Shown here one piece after another: positions 1 through 6,738 of a stretch of 9,773 nt of DNA. The stretch comes from an uncultured Micrococcales bacterium (GTDB lineage: Bacteria; Actinomycetota; Actinomycetes; Actinomycetales; Microbacteriaceae), in NCBI GenBank assembly GCA_903929105.1, contig CAIYTL010000248.1:1-9773 (forward strand), given 5' to 3'. The notes under the pieces were generated by a model. That model ran no database searches. It was not told where the DNA came from and saw only the letters and a program-made list of their open reading frames with translations. How positions within the stretch are numbered: position 1 is the first letter of the stretch; each line of letters begins with the position of its first letter. A program made the translations under genes and the position numbers.

Positions 1-71
1 CAGCTGCCAGCACCCATAACAGCGATCTTGATTGGGGCCGATGAACTTGCAAGAGTTTCGTTTGAGGTCAC
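1..71 (-). CDS. gpsA: Glycerol-3-phosphate dehydrogenase [NAD(P)+], N-terminal fragment
   Basis: Only the first 23 complete codons are in the window; the gene continues past the left edge. Translation from the GTG at 71-69 gives a short polar leader (MTSNETLASSSAP) and then IKIAVMGAGSW. This is the first Rossmann strand and the GxGxW dinucleotide loop typical of GpsA. GpsA reduces dihydroxyacetone phosphate to sn-glycerol-3-phosphate, the backbone for phospholipids, in the cytoplasm. The start codon overlaps the plsC stop in a GTGA overlap, so translation is probably coupled. An AAAGG about 9 nt upstream could be the ribosome binding site. The pairing with plsC, an acyltransferase of the same pathway, supports the call. 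The product would be hard to name without the fingerprint and context, since so little of it is visible. Confidence 0.85.
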   Translation of the reverse strand, partial: MTSNETLASSSAPIKIAVMGAGS

Positions 72-916
72 TTTTTGCTGCCTTTCGACGCTTTCACTTT
101 AGCTGCAGCTGACTTCGCAGCGTTCGCGGCCGCAGCTTTTTCAGCCTTAACAAAGTTGCCCGTAACCGATTGACCGGTGTGGGCTGGGTTGTAACGCACC
201 GCTGGAGCTTTTTGGCCTCGCAACTGCTCAACAAGCTCGGTGATTTTGGTCATTACCAATTCGGTTGCTTCGGTTAGTTCAGCTGCCGAAAGTTGGTGGC
301 CGCGATAAGGCGAAAGGTCGATCTCGTCGCCAACAATCACATCAACTTTCTTCCAGAACCCTGGGCGAAACTTTGAACCGTAGCGAGGCAAAATCTTTTC
401 GGCACCCCAGTGGGCTATTGCATAAACCGGAACTTCAGTTTCGAGCGCTAGACGCACAGCCCCTGACTTGCCGCGCATTGGCCAAAGGTCAGGCTCGCGG
501 GTGAGTGTGCCCTCAGGAAAAATGTTGATGGTGTGGCCGGCTTTGAGAAACTTGTGAGCCATGCGAAGTGAATCGTCATTCTTTGAGCCGCCGCCACGGA
601 ATACCGGAATCTGCCCGCCCATGCGAAGCGCGAACCCGACAACCGGCACTCTGAATAGCGCTTCTTTGGCCAAAAAGTGCGGCGCGCGTCGAAGAATGAA
701 ATAGCCAAAATAAGCCACGGCTAGCGGGTCAACGTTTGTCACGTGGTTACCGACAAGAACATAAGCGCCTTTTTTGGGCAACTTTTCGTGGCCGTGAGGA
801 ACAACTTTGAACATCAAGCGAACAATCGGCAAGAGAATCCAGGCAACAATGTGCAAACGCGGAGTTCGTTCGCGTTTGAAAATCTTTGGCAACTTGATTT
901 GTTTATCGGTTGACAC
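68..916 (-). CDS. plsC: 1-acyl-sn-glycerol-3-phosphate acyltransferase family protein
   Basis: The protein (282 aa) belongs to the PlsC/LPLAT acyltransferase family, which adds an acyl chain to lysophosphatidic acid to form phosphatidic acid at the inner face of the membrane. The catalytic HX4D box is H58-D63 (NHVTNVD). The substrate-binding FPEGT motif is at 133-137, and a KSGA block follows at 150-153. A hydrophobic stretch at about 22-38 may anchor the protein. The last 27 residues or so (256-282) are almost only Ala, Lys and Ser, a basic and probably disordered tail outside the enzyme fold. The start is GTG at 916-914, with AGG about 6 nt upstream. It lies 28 nt after the murA stop, and its stop overlaps the gpsA start by 4 nt, so it belongs to the leuC-to-gpsA operon. 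Which acyl donor or lysolipid it uses cannot be read from the sequence. Confidence 0.9.
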   Translation of the reverse strand: MSTDKQIKLPKIFKRERTPRLHIVAWILLPIVRLMFKVVPHGHEKLPKKGAYVLVGNHVTNVDPLAVAYFGYFILRRAPHFLAKEALFRVPVVGFALRMGGQIPVFRGGGSKNDDSLRMAHKFLKAGHTINIFPEGTLTREPDLWPMRGKSGAVRLALETEVPVYAIAHWGAEKILPRYGSKFRPGFWKKVDVIVGDEIDLSPYRGHQLSAAELTEATELVMTKITELVEQLRGQKAPAVRYNPAHTGQSVTGNFVKAEKAAAANAAKSAAAKVKASKGSKK

Positions 917-944
917 TTTTAGCCTGTTCGCTCGTGAAAATCAC

Positions 945-2258
945 TTATTCGGTATAGCTAAAGTCGGCGCCTAAAGCGGCAAGTTTGTCTAAGAAGTTCT
1001 CATAGCCGCGCGAAATCAACTGCACGTTTGATACGTGCGATGTGCCTTCGGCAGCAAGCGCCGCGACCATGTGGCTGAAGCCACCGCGCAGATCAGGCAC
1101 GCGAATATCGGCGGCCTTCAATGCGGTTGGGCCAGAAATCACCGCTGAGTGATAAAAGTTGCGCTGGCCAAAGCGACAAGGGTTGCCGCCGAGACATTCG
1201 CGATAAATCTGAATCTGCGCGCCCATGTCGTTCAGGGCGTCGGTGAAACCGAAACGGTTTTCATAAACCGTTTCGTGCACAATCGAAAGACCCTTGGCCT
1301 GAGTTAAAGCCACAACAAGAGGCTGCTGCCAGTCGGTCATGAAACCTGGGTGAACGTCGGTTTCGATTACCACCGGGTTGAGTTCGCCACCGGGGTGATA
1401 GAAACGAATGCCGTCATCTTCGATTTCAAAAGCACCGCCGACTTTGCGAAACACATTCAAGAAAGTCATCATCTCGGGTTGGCGAGCGCCGCCCACAAAA
1501 ATGTCTCCCTGAGTTGCCAGTGCAGCAGCGGCCCACGAAGCAGCTTCGTTTCGGTCGAACAGTGCGCGGTGGGTGTATCCGTGAAGTTTTTCAACGCCTT
1601 CGACACGAATCACACGGTCGGTGTCAACCGAAATCACAGCGCCCATCTTTTGAAGAATCGCGATGAGGTCCATGATCTCTGGTTCAATCGCAGCACCTGA
1701 AAGTTCGGTGATGCCCTCGGCCAAAACTGAGGTGAGCAAAACTTGCTCGGTCGCCCCAACCGACGGGTAAGGCAGTGAAACTTTGGCACCTTTTAGACCA
1801 TCGGGTGCCGACATGCGAGTGCCATTTGGCAACTTTTCGATTACCGCACCAAAGTTGCGCAGAACCTCAAGGTGAAAGTCAATCGGGCGGTCGCCAATGT
1901 GGCAGCCACCGAGGTCAGGAATAAAAGCTTCGCCCAAACGGTGAAGCAGCGGGCCGCAAAAAAGAATTGGAATGCGCGACGAGCCAGCGTGTGCATCGAT
2001 GTCGACCATGCGAGCCGATTCAACGTTGCTCGGGTCAAGCGACATCACGCCTTCGTCGCTGTGGTTGATGATTACGCCGTGAAGTTCAAGCAGGCGTGAA
2101 ACAACCTCAACGTCGCTGATTTTCGGAACATCTTTAAGCACGCTCGGAGTGTTGCCCAGAAGGGCAGCCACCATGGCTTTGGTTACAAGGTTTTTGGCAC
2201 CTTTAAGGTCAACTCGACCAACCAGCGGCTTGCCGCCAGTAACAGTTATTTGACTCAT
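945..2258 (-). CDS. murA: UDP-N-acetylglucosamine 1-carboxyvinyltransferase
   Basis: MurA (437 aa) transfers enolpyruvate from PEP to UDP-GlcNAc, the first committed step of peptidoglycan synthesis, in the cytoplasm. The active-site residues of the family are present. The KN pair is K22-N23, and the loop Cys is C119 in GGCHIGDRP, the residue that fosfomycin alkylates. R124 follows that loop, the general-base region GFMTDWQ carries D309, and the PEP-binding Arg is R391 in DLRGGF. The length is slightly above the usual 417-430 because of small insertions. Because the Cys is kept, sensitivity to fosfomycin is expected at the enzyme level (inference). The start ATG overlaps the leuD stop by one base (TGATG), and AAGGGAG just upstream is a good ribosome binding site. 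The placement of murA after leuCD is known from Microbacteriaceae. Confidence 0.96.
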   Translation of the reverse strand: MSQITVTGGKPLVGRVDLKGAKNLVTKAMVAALLGNTPSVLKDVPKISDVEVVSRLLELHGVIINHSDEGVMSLDPSNVESARMVDIDAHAGSSRIPILFCGPLLHRLGEAFIPDLGGCHIGDRPIDFHLEVLRNFGAVIEKLPNGTRMSAPDGLKGAKVSLPYPSVGATEQVLLTSVLAEGITELSGAAIEPEIMDLIAILQKMGAVISVDTDRVIRVEGVEKLHGYTHRALFDRNEAASWAAAALATQGDIFVGGARQPEMMTFLNVFRKVGGAFEIEDDGIRFYHPGGELNPVVIETDVHPGFMTDWQQPLVVALTQAKGLSIVHETVYENRFGFTDALNDMGAQIQIYRECLGGNPCRFGQRNFYHSAVISGPTALKAADIRVPDLRGGFSHMVAALAAEGTSHVSNVQLISRGYENFLDKLAALGADFSYTE

Positions 2259-2860
2259 CAGACTCCCTTGGCCGGTAGCGTCTTAGGCCGCCACGACTCT
2301 CGTTTGGCTTCGAAATCGACAATCGCTTGCTCGTCACGAAGGGTCAAACCGATGTCGTCTAGACCTTCTAGCAGACGCCACCTAGTGTAATCGTCAATCT
2401 CGAACGAGACTGTGAGGCTGCCGATGGTGGCGGTGCGGTCAACCAGGTTCACTTCAATGTGCGAACCGGGGTTGGCTTCTATTGCAGCCCAAAGTTTTTC
2501 GGTGTCTTCGTCGCTGATGACACCGGCGACTAGACCCTGTTTGCCTGCGTTGCCGCGAAAAATGTCGGCAAACTTTGAGCTAAAAACCGCTTTGAAGCCA
2601 TAATCGCGCAGTGCCCAAACAGCGTGCTCGCGGCTCGAACCGGTGCCAAAGTCTGGGCCGGCAACTAAAACCTGACCGCCAGCATAAGCGGGCTGATTCA
2701 AGATGAACTCTGAGTCGCCTCGCCAAGCAGCAAAAAGAGCGTCTTCGAAGCCGGTTTTGGTAATGCGTTTCAAATAAACGGCCGGAATGATCTGGTCAGT
2801 GTCAACGTTGCTGCGGCGCAGCGGAACAGCCACGCCTGAGAAAACTTCAAACTTTTCCAT
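2258..2860 (-). CDS. leuD: 3-isopropylmalate dehydratase, small subunit
   Basis: LeuD (200 aa, normal length) is the swivel-domain subunit of isopropylmalate isomerase. With LeuC it interconverts 2- and 3-isopropylmalate in leucine synthesis. The N-terminal NVDTDQIIPA block is at 18-27. The substrate-binding loop GSSREHA is at 74-80, and the C-terminal aconitase-like segment WRLLEGLDDIGLTL is at 161-174. The ATG at 2860-2858 overlaps the leuC stop by one base (TAATG), and GGAG lies 7 nt upstream inside the leuC 3' end. This fits translational coupling, which would keep the two subunits in balance. The end overlaps murA by one base. Confidence 0.96.
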   Translation of the reverse strand: MEKFEVFSGVAVPLRRSNVDTDQIIPAVYLKRITKTGFEDALFAAWRGDSEFILNQPAYAGGQVLVAGPDFGTGSSREHAVWALRDYGFKAVFSSKFADIFRGNAGKQGLVAGVISDEDTEKLWAAIEANPGSHIEVNLVDRTATIGSLTVSFEIDDYTRWRLLEGLDDIGLTLRDEQAIVDFEAKRESWRPKTLPAKGV

Positions 2861-4302
2861 TAGTTAGCTCCCGCAGTTGAAGAGGCGGCATCGTCAAGGT
2901 CTGCCGGGCTAGAAAGCGTGCCGCGAATCGCGGTGGCTGCGGCAACTAGTGGCGAAACCAAGTGGGTGCGAGCACCCTTGCCCTGACGGCCTTCGAAGTT
3001 GCGGTTCGAGGTTGAAGCGGCGCGCTCGCCCGGGGCTAGTTGGTCTGGGTTCATTCCCAAACACATTGAGCAACCAGCAAAACGCCACTCTGCACCAAAG
3101 TCTTTAAACACTTTGTCAAGGCCTTCAGCCTCAGCTTCGAGACGCACTTTGGCTGAACCTGGCACAACAAGCATGCGCACTCCCTCAGCTTTAGTTTTGC
3201 CTTTGATGATTGATGCTGCGGCGCGAAGGTCTTCGATGCGGCTGTTGGTGCAAGAGCCCAAGAACACAGTGTCAACTGCGATTTGCTTCATCGGTGTGCC
3301 AGCGACAAGATCCATGTATTCAAGTGCGCGCTCAGCGGCGGCTCGCTCGTTAGGGTCTGCAATGTCGGCTGGGTTTGGCACGTTGTCTAGCAGCGAAACG
3401 CCTTGGCCAGGGTTGGTGCCCCAGGTTACAAATGGGTCTAGCGTGTTGGCGTCTAGAAAAACTTCGGCGTCATAAACGGCGCCTTCGTCACTTGGCAGAG
3501 TGTTCCAATAGGCAACTGCTTCGTTCCAATCGGCGCCCTGCGGTGCGTGCGGGCGACCTTCGAGGTAGTCGTAAGTGATTTGGTCTGGAGCCACCATGCC
3601 GGCTCGGGCACCAGCCTCAATCGACATGTTGCAAATAGTCATGCGGGCTTCTATTGAAAGCGCACGAATCGCTGACCCGCGATATTCAAGCACATAGCCT
3701 TGGCCACCGCCGGTGCCAATCTTGGCGATAACGGCGAGGATGATGTCTTTCGCTGTCACGCCCGGGCGCAAAGTGCCCTCGACGTTAATAGCCATGGTTT
3801 TGAACGGCTTTAACGGCAAAGTCTGGGTTGCCAAAACGTGCTCAACCTCGCTGGTGCCGATGCCCATTGCCAGTGCGCCAAATGCGCCGTGCGTTGAGGT
3901 GTGCGAGTCACCGCAAACCACGGTGATGCCAGGCATGGTTAGACCCAGCTGTGGGCCAACAACGTGAACAATGCCCTGGTTCACGTCGCCAAGCGAGTGA
4001 ATGCGAATGCCGAACTCGGCAGCGTTGTTGCGAAGCGTTTGAATCTGGGTGCGACTTGTTGGGTCAGCAATTGGCTTGTCGATGTCTAAGGTCGGAGTGT
4101 TGTGATCTTCGGTGGCAATCGTCAGGTCAGGGCGGCGCACCGGACGACCGGCAAGACGCAGGCCGTCAAACGCCTGCGGGCTGGTGACCTCGTGCACGAG
4201 GTGCAAGTCAATATAGAGCAGGTCTGGCGAACCGTTTTCGCCGCGAGCAACAAGGTGGTTATTCCACACTTTTTCGGCCAAAGTTAATGGCTTATTTGAC
4301 AT
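2860..4302 (-). CDS. leuC: 3-isopropylmalate dehydratase, large subunit
   Basis: LeuC (480 aa) is the iron-sulfur catalytic subunit of isopropylmalate isomerase. The three Cys that bind the [4Fe-4S] cluster are visible as C351 (GSCTNSR) and C411/C414 (CSMCLGMN). Other family blocks are TEDHNTP (64-70), VVCGDSHTSTHGAFG (128-142) and TSNRNFEGRQG (431-441). The start ATG at 4302-4300 has AAGG 6 nt upstream, a clear ribosome binding site. It is the first gene of the minus-strand operon leuC-leuD-murA-plsC-gpsA. No leader peptide rich in Leu codons and no attenuator hairpin is visible in the short upstream gap, so the control is probably by a promoter-bound regulator or is constitutive. Confidence 0.97.
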   Translation of the reverse strand: MSNKPLTLAEKVWNNHLVARGENGSPDLLYIDLHLVHEVTSPQAFDGLRLAGRPVRRPDLTIATEDHNTPTLDIDKPIADPTSRTQIQTLRNNAAEFGIRIHSLGDVNQGIVHVVGPQLGLTMPGITVVCGDSHTSTHGAFGALAMGIGTSEVEHVLATQTLPLKPFKTMAINVEGTLRPGVTAKDIILAVIAKIGTGGGQGYVLEYRGSAIRALSIEARMTICNMSIEAGARAGMVAPDQITYDYLEGRPHAPQGADWNEAVAYWNTLPSDEGAVYDAEVFLDANTLDPFVTWGTNPGQGVSLLDNVPNPADIADPNERAAAERALEYMDLVAGTPMKQIAVDTVFLGSCTNSRIEDLRAAASIIKGKTKAEGVRMLVVPGSAKVRLEAEAEGLDKVFKDFGAEWRFAGCSMCLGMNPDQLAPGERAASTSNRNFEGRQGKGARTHLVSPLVAAATAIRGTLSSPADLDDAASSTAGAN

Positions 4303-4386
4303 TTTCTACCTTCGAATAATCGAACTATAAGTTTATCGCGGCAAGGCGTTTGATGTGTCTGTCGAAAGCTCGCTTAGGGTTGAGGC
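4303..4386. promoter_or_regulatory. Divergent promoter region between leuC and the MFS gene
   Basis: This 84-nt gap must hold the start signals of both the leucine/cell-envelope operon (minus) and the transporter (plus). The AT-rich core around 4323-4336 contains TATAGT on the minus strand (4329-4324) and TATAAG on the plus strand (4326-4331). Each is a fair -10 box, and the two overlap, so the promoters may compete. I see no convincing -35 at the right distance for either. For the plus-strand gene, AGGG at 4376-4379 (7 nt before ATG) is a better ribosome binding site than GAGG at 4382-4385, which is too close to the start codon. The assignment is from position and -10 similarity only. Confidence 0.4.
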
Positions 4387-5625
4387 ATGACAACCCTTGA
4401 CTTACCAGCCCTGCAAAAACGTGTGCTTAGAACTCTGATGGCGGGCCAGATGCTCAGCGGGTTTGGCGTGGGTGCGACTTTTTCGGCAGGCGCGATGCTA
4501 GCTGAGATGATCAGTGGTTCAGCTGCGTGGAGCGGCGCTGCCAGCACTTTCAGCACCCTTGGGGCTGCGCTCTGGGCGATTCCGCTCAGTCGCCTAGCAG
4601 TGGCTCGAGGTCGTCGCGTTGCCCTTGCTACCGGCGGCGGGCTAGCTGTTCTGGGTGCTTCGACAATCATTTTGTCTGCCGTGCTGAACGTGTTTGCAGT
4701 TTTGATTGTCGGCCTAGTGTTTATTGGCGCGGCGAGCGCAATCAGCCTGCAAGCCCGCTTTTCGGCAACTGACCTGCCGAGCCTGCGCTCACCTGGGCGA
4801 GATTTGTCACTGGTGGTTTGGGCGACCACGATTGGCGCTGTCGTTGGGCCAAACCTAATTGCCCCCGGTGACTCGCTGGGAATGGCTCTGGGCTTGCCGC
4901 ACTTGAGCGGCCCGTTTTTGATAACCGTTTTTGCGCAGCTGGCTGGCGCAACCGCGTTTTGGATCGGCCTCAGGCCAGACCCGCTTTTGACGGCCCGCAG
5001 CCTCGACGCGAATCGATCTGGCATTCGCCCGAAAGGCTCAATTAAGTCTGCAATCGCGATCTTGCGCGGCAACAAAACTGCTGCATACGCTGTTGCAACC
5101 ATTGCTCTCAGCCACATGGTGATGGTCGCGGTGATGAGCATGACCCCGGTTCACATGAAACAAATGGGCTTTGACCTTGTAATCGTTGGCTTCACCATCA
5201 GCATTCACGTTGCGGGCATGTGGGCTTTCAGCCCAATTTTTGGTTGGATGTCTGACAAGTTAGGCCGCGTCACCGTGATTGTGATCGCCCAACTGGTTTA
5301 TGTAGTTTCGCTTGCCTTCTGTGCTTTTGGCAGCATGGACCGCATCAGCCTTTCGATTGGCCTACTGCTTCTTGGCTTGGGCTGGTCAGCGGCGACAGTG
5401 GCTGGTTCGGCGCTATTGGCCACCAGCATTACCGGTGAAGAAAAAGCCCACGTTCAAGGCCTTAGCGACTCCCTTATGAGCCTCAGCGGAGCCTTCGGTG
5501 GTGCCGTCGCCGGTTTAGTGTTGGCAACCCTCGAGTATCCGGGCTTATCTGCTGCAGCAATGGTGCCTGTTAGCTTGATTTTGCTCTTCACCGGCCTTCG
5601 ACGCTTCGGCAAAGTTTCGGCCTAA
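4387..5625 (+). CDS. Major facilitator superfamily transporter
   Basis: This 412-aa integral membrane protein has the MFS plan of two six-helix halves. A short polar N-terminus (1-16) precedes TM1. MFS motif A appears in the TM2-TM3 loop as SRLAVARGRR (68-77) and again in the second half as FGWMSDKLGRVTV (285-297), the best single family signature here. A polar, basic loop at about 196-230 (RPDPLLTAR to RGNK) links the two halves. The protein is Gly/Ala rich and ends soon after the last helix. No substrate can be named: there are no drug-pump or sugar-specific motifs I would trust. It is transcribed divergently from leuC and alone, and it converges on tRNA-Glu. The terminator in the gap is oriented for the tRNA rather than for this gene. 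Confidence 0.88.
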   Translation: MTTLDLPALQKRVLRTLMAGQMLSGFGVGATFSAGAMLAEMISGSAAWSGAASTFSTLGAALWAIPLSRLAVARGRRVALATGGGLAVLGASTIILSAVLNVFAVLIVGLVFIGAASAISLQARFSATDLPSLRSPGRDLSLVVWATTIGAVVGPNLIAPGDSLGMALGLPHLSGPFLITVFAQLAGATAFWIGLRPDPLLTARSLDANRSGIRPKGSIKSAIAILRGNKTAAYAVATIALSHMVMVAVMSMTPVHMKQMGFDLVIVGFTISIHVAGMWAFSPIFGWMSDKLGRVTVIVIAQLVYVVSLAFCAFGSMDRISLSIGLLLLGLGWSAATVAGSALLATSITGEEKAHVQGLSDSLMSLSGAFGGAVAGLVLATLEYPGLSAAAMVPVSLILLFTGLRRFGKVSA

Positions 5626-5631
5626 GAGGTT

Positions 5632-5675
5632 AAAAAGACAACTCGCCCCCGGGAACTAAATTCACCGAGAGCGAG
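5632..5675 (-). terminator. Intrinsic terminator of tRNA-Glu
   Basis: Read on the minus strand, CTCGCTCTCGG (5675-5665) pairs with CCGGGGGCGAG (5652-5642) in an 11-bp stem that includes G-U pairs. The 12-nt loop can add a GAA/TTC pairing. A TTGTCTTTTT tract (5641-5632) follows directly. It begins 5 nt after the tRNA 3' end. On the plus strand no T tract follows the hairpin, so it is not expected to end the convergent MFS transcript. Confidence 0.82.
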
Positions 5676-5680
5676 CATCG

Positions 5681-5753
5681 TGACCCCAGCGGGATTCGAA
5701 CCCGCGCTACTGCCGTGAGAGGGCAGCGTCCTAGGCCGCTAAACGATGGGGCC
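5681..5753 (-). tRNA. tRNA-Glu (anticodon CUC)
   Basis: This 73-nt tRNA folds into a full cloverleaf. The acceptor stem is GGCCCCA/TGGGGTC with one G-U pair. The D arm is GTTT...GGAC. The anticodon stem is CTGCC/GGCAG around loop CTCTCAC, giving anticodon CUC for GAG codons. The T arm is GCGGG-TTCGAAT-CCCGC. The discriminator base is A and CCA is not encoded, so it must be added after transcription. It is the substrate of GltX, whose gene ends at the right edge of the window. Confidence 0.97.
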
Positions 5754-5771
5754 GTTTAAAGCAACCTGCCT

Positions 5772-5802
5772 ATTATGCCACAGAATCACCTTGCAATGCC
5801 AA
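5772..5802 (-). promoter_or_regulatory. Probable promoter of tRNA-Glu
   Basis: On the minus strand CATAAT (5777-5772) matches five of six -10 positions and is preceded by TGG, an extended -10. It sits about 18 nt before the mature tRNA 5' end. TTGGCA (5802-5797) resembles a -35, but the 19-nt spacing is long, so the extended -10 may do most of the work. The region also carries the inverted repeat at 5788-5805. Confidence 0.5.
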
Positions 5803-5805
5803 GGT
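5788..5805. repeat. 18-nt perfect inverted repeat before tRNA-Glu
   Basis: ACCTTG-CAATGC-CAAGGT forms a 6-bp perfect stem with a 6-nt loop, between the lipid kinase stop codon and the tRNA-Glu gene. No T tract follows on either strand, so it is at most a weak transcription end for the kinase gene. It overlaps the putative -35 of the tRNA promoter. Chance occurrence is possible. Confidence 0.4.
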
Positions 5806-5811
5806 CTAAAT

Positions 5812-6738
5812 TCAGCCGAGCACCTTTAGTGCACCAGCGTGCAGGGTGATTTTGAGTGGTGAATGGCCTTTGGCTTCGCCGTCGGCAAAACAAGGCATTG
5901 CGCCATGCACTTCACTCACGGCTTCAAGGTGCAATTCTTGGCATCGCACGAACTCAACCGCTGGGTGAGTAACGTGATTGCCTTTGTAGACCTTAGGAAA
6001 AACTTTGAGCAACTCTGGCCGCGAGATTTTATGCAAAATCAGCAGGTCAAAAAAGCCGTCGTCGACTTTAGCGTGCGGAACAATCAACATGCCGCCGCCA
6101 AAACTTTGGGCATTAGCGGCAACACAAAGCATGGCTTCAAAGTTTCGAACCTGGCCGTCGATAACCGCTCGGTAGCGTATCGGCTTGAAGGCGGCTAGCT
6201 CAGCCAACATGGCCAGCTGGTAACGCGATGGGCCTTTTGGCCAAGACATGCGGTTAGCTCGTGCATTGCACAGAGCGTCAAATCCCGCCGAGATGCTACC
6301 AAACGACCAAAAAGTTTCGCCGTGGCCGACGCATTTCATAACGTCGACGCTTCTTGGGTTTGAAGCCGATTTTATAAACTTGGCAACCAGCTCAGGCAAG
6401 GCCATGTCGTGGGTTGCCAAAGCTCGAGCGGTGTCATTGCCGGTACCAGCAGATACAACTCCGAGAGGCAGTTTTGTATCAGCGCAAAGATTGACGCCCA
6501 GTTGAGCGGTGCCATCGCCACCTACGACAATTAGGGCATCGATTGACGCCGAAGCGATTGCAGCTTTGGCAGAAGCTATAGCGTCATGGCTGCTAACGCC
6601 GCTGAGGTTCACAACGTTGACCGCTGCCGCCTGCAACAACGCAAGAACTTCGGCGCCAACTTTGGCCCCGCCACCGCGAGCCGAGGTGGGGTTCACGATC
6701 AAGCCGAAAGCCACTTGACGGACAACCGGCTCAGTCAT
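5812..6738 (-). CDS. Diacylglycerol kinase / YegS-type lipid kinase
   Basis: This protein (308 aa from the ATG at 6738-6736) belongs to the DAGK catalytic family (DgkB, YegS, sphingosine kinase-like). The family phosphorylates diacylglycerol or a related lipid alcohol with ATP at the membrane surface. Motifs, numbered from this Met, are NPTSARGGG (16-24), the nucleotide loop VVGGDGTAQ (71-79), GTGNDTAR (98-105), and the late ADGE (285-288) that carries the catalytic acid pair. The start is uncertain: ATG codons also occur at 6744, 6747 and 6753, and a TTG at 6756, all in frame, with no clear ribosome binding site. The chosen ATG overlaps the stop of the upstream gene by 8 nt (ATGACTGA), so coupling is likely. 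The true substrate cannot be read from the sequence. Phosphatidic acid recycling is the usual role. Confidence 0.88.
   Translation of the reverse strand: MTEPVVRQVAFGLIVNPTSARGGGAKVGAEVLALLQAAAVNVVNLSGVSSHDAIASAKAAIASASIDALIVVGGDGTAQLGVNLCADTKLPLGVVSAGTGNDTARALATHDMALPELVAKFIKSASNPRSVDVMKCVGHGETFWSFGSISAGFDALCNARANRMSWPKGPSRYQLAMLAELAAFKPIRYRAVIDGQVRNFEAMLCVAANAQSFGGGMLIVPHAKVDDGFFDLLILHKISRPELLKVFPKVYKGNHVTHPAVEFVRCQELHLEAVSEVHGAMPCFADGEAKGHSPLKITLHAGALKVLG

Noticed and set aside
2999..3475. 158-codon plus-strand open frame opposite leuC
   Set aside because: It lies antisense to conserved LeuC iron-sulfur motifs and has Arg/Ser-rich composition with no recognisable domain.
4303..4386. Leucine attenuator or T-box leader upstream of leuC
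   Set aside because: The gap is only 84 nt. It has no Leu-codon leader peptide, no terminator/antiterminator hairpins and no T-box core.
4374..5141. 255-codon minus-strand open frame opposite the MFS gene
   Set aside because: The plus strand here encodes clear MFS helices and motif A. The antisense product is rich in Ala, Arg and Pro without any domain, a usual shadow of a GC-rich coding strand.
5788..5805. Inverted repeat after the lipid kinase considered as its terminator
   Set aside because: The stem is only 6 bp and no T tract follows, so it is listed as a repeat and not as a terminator.
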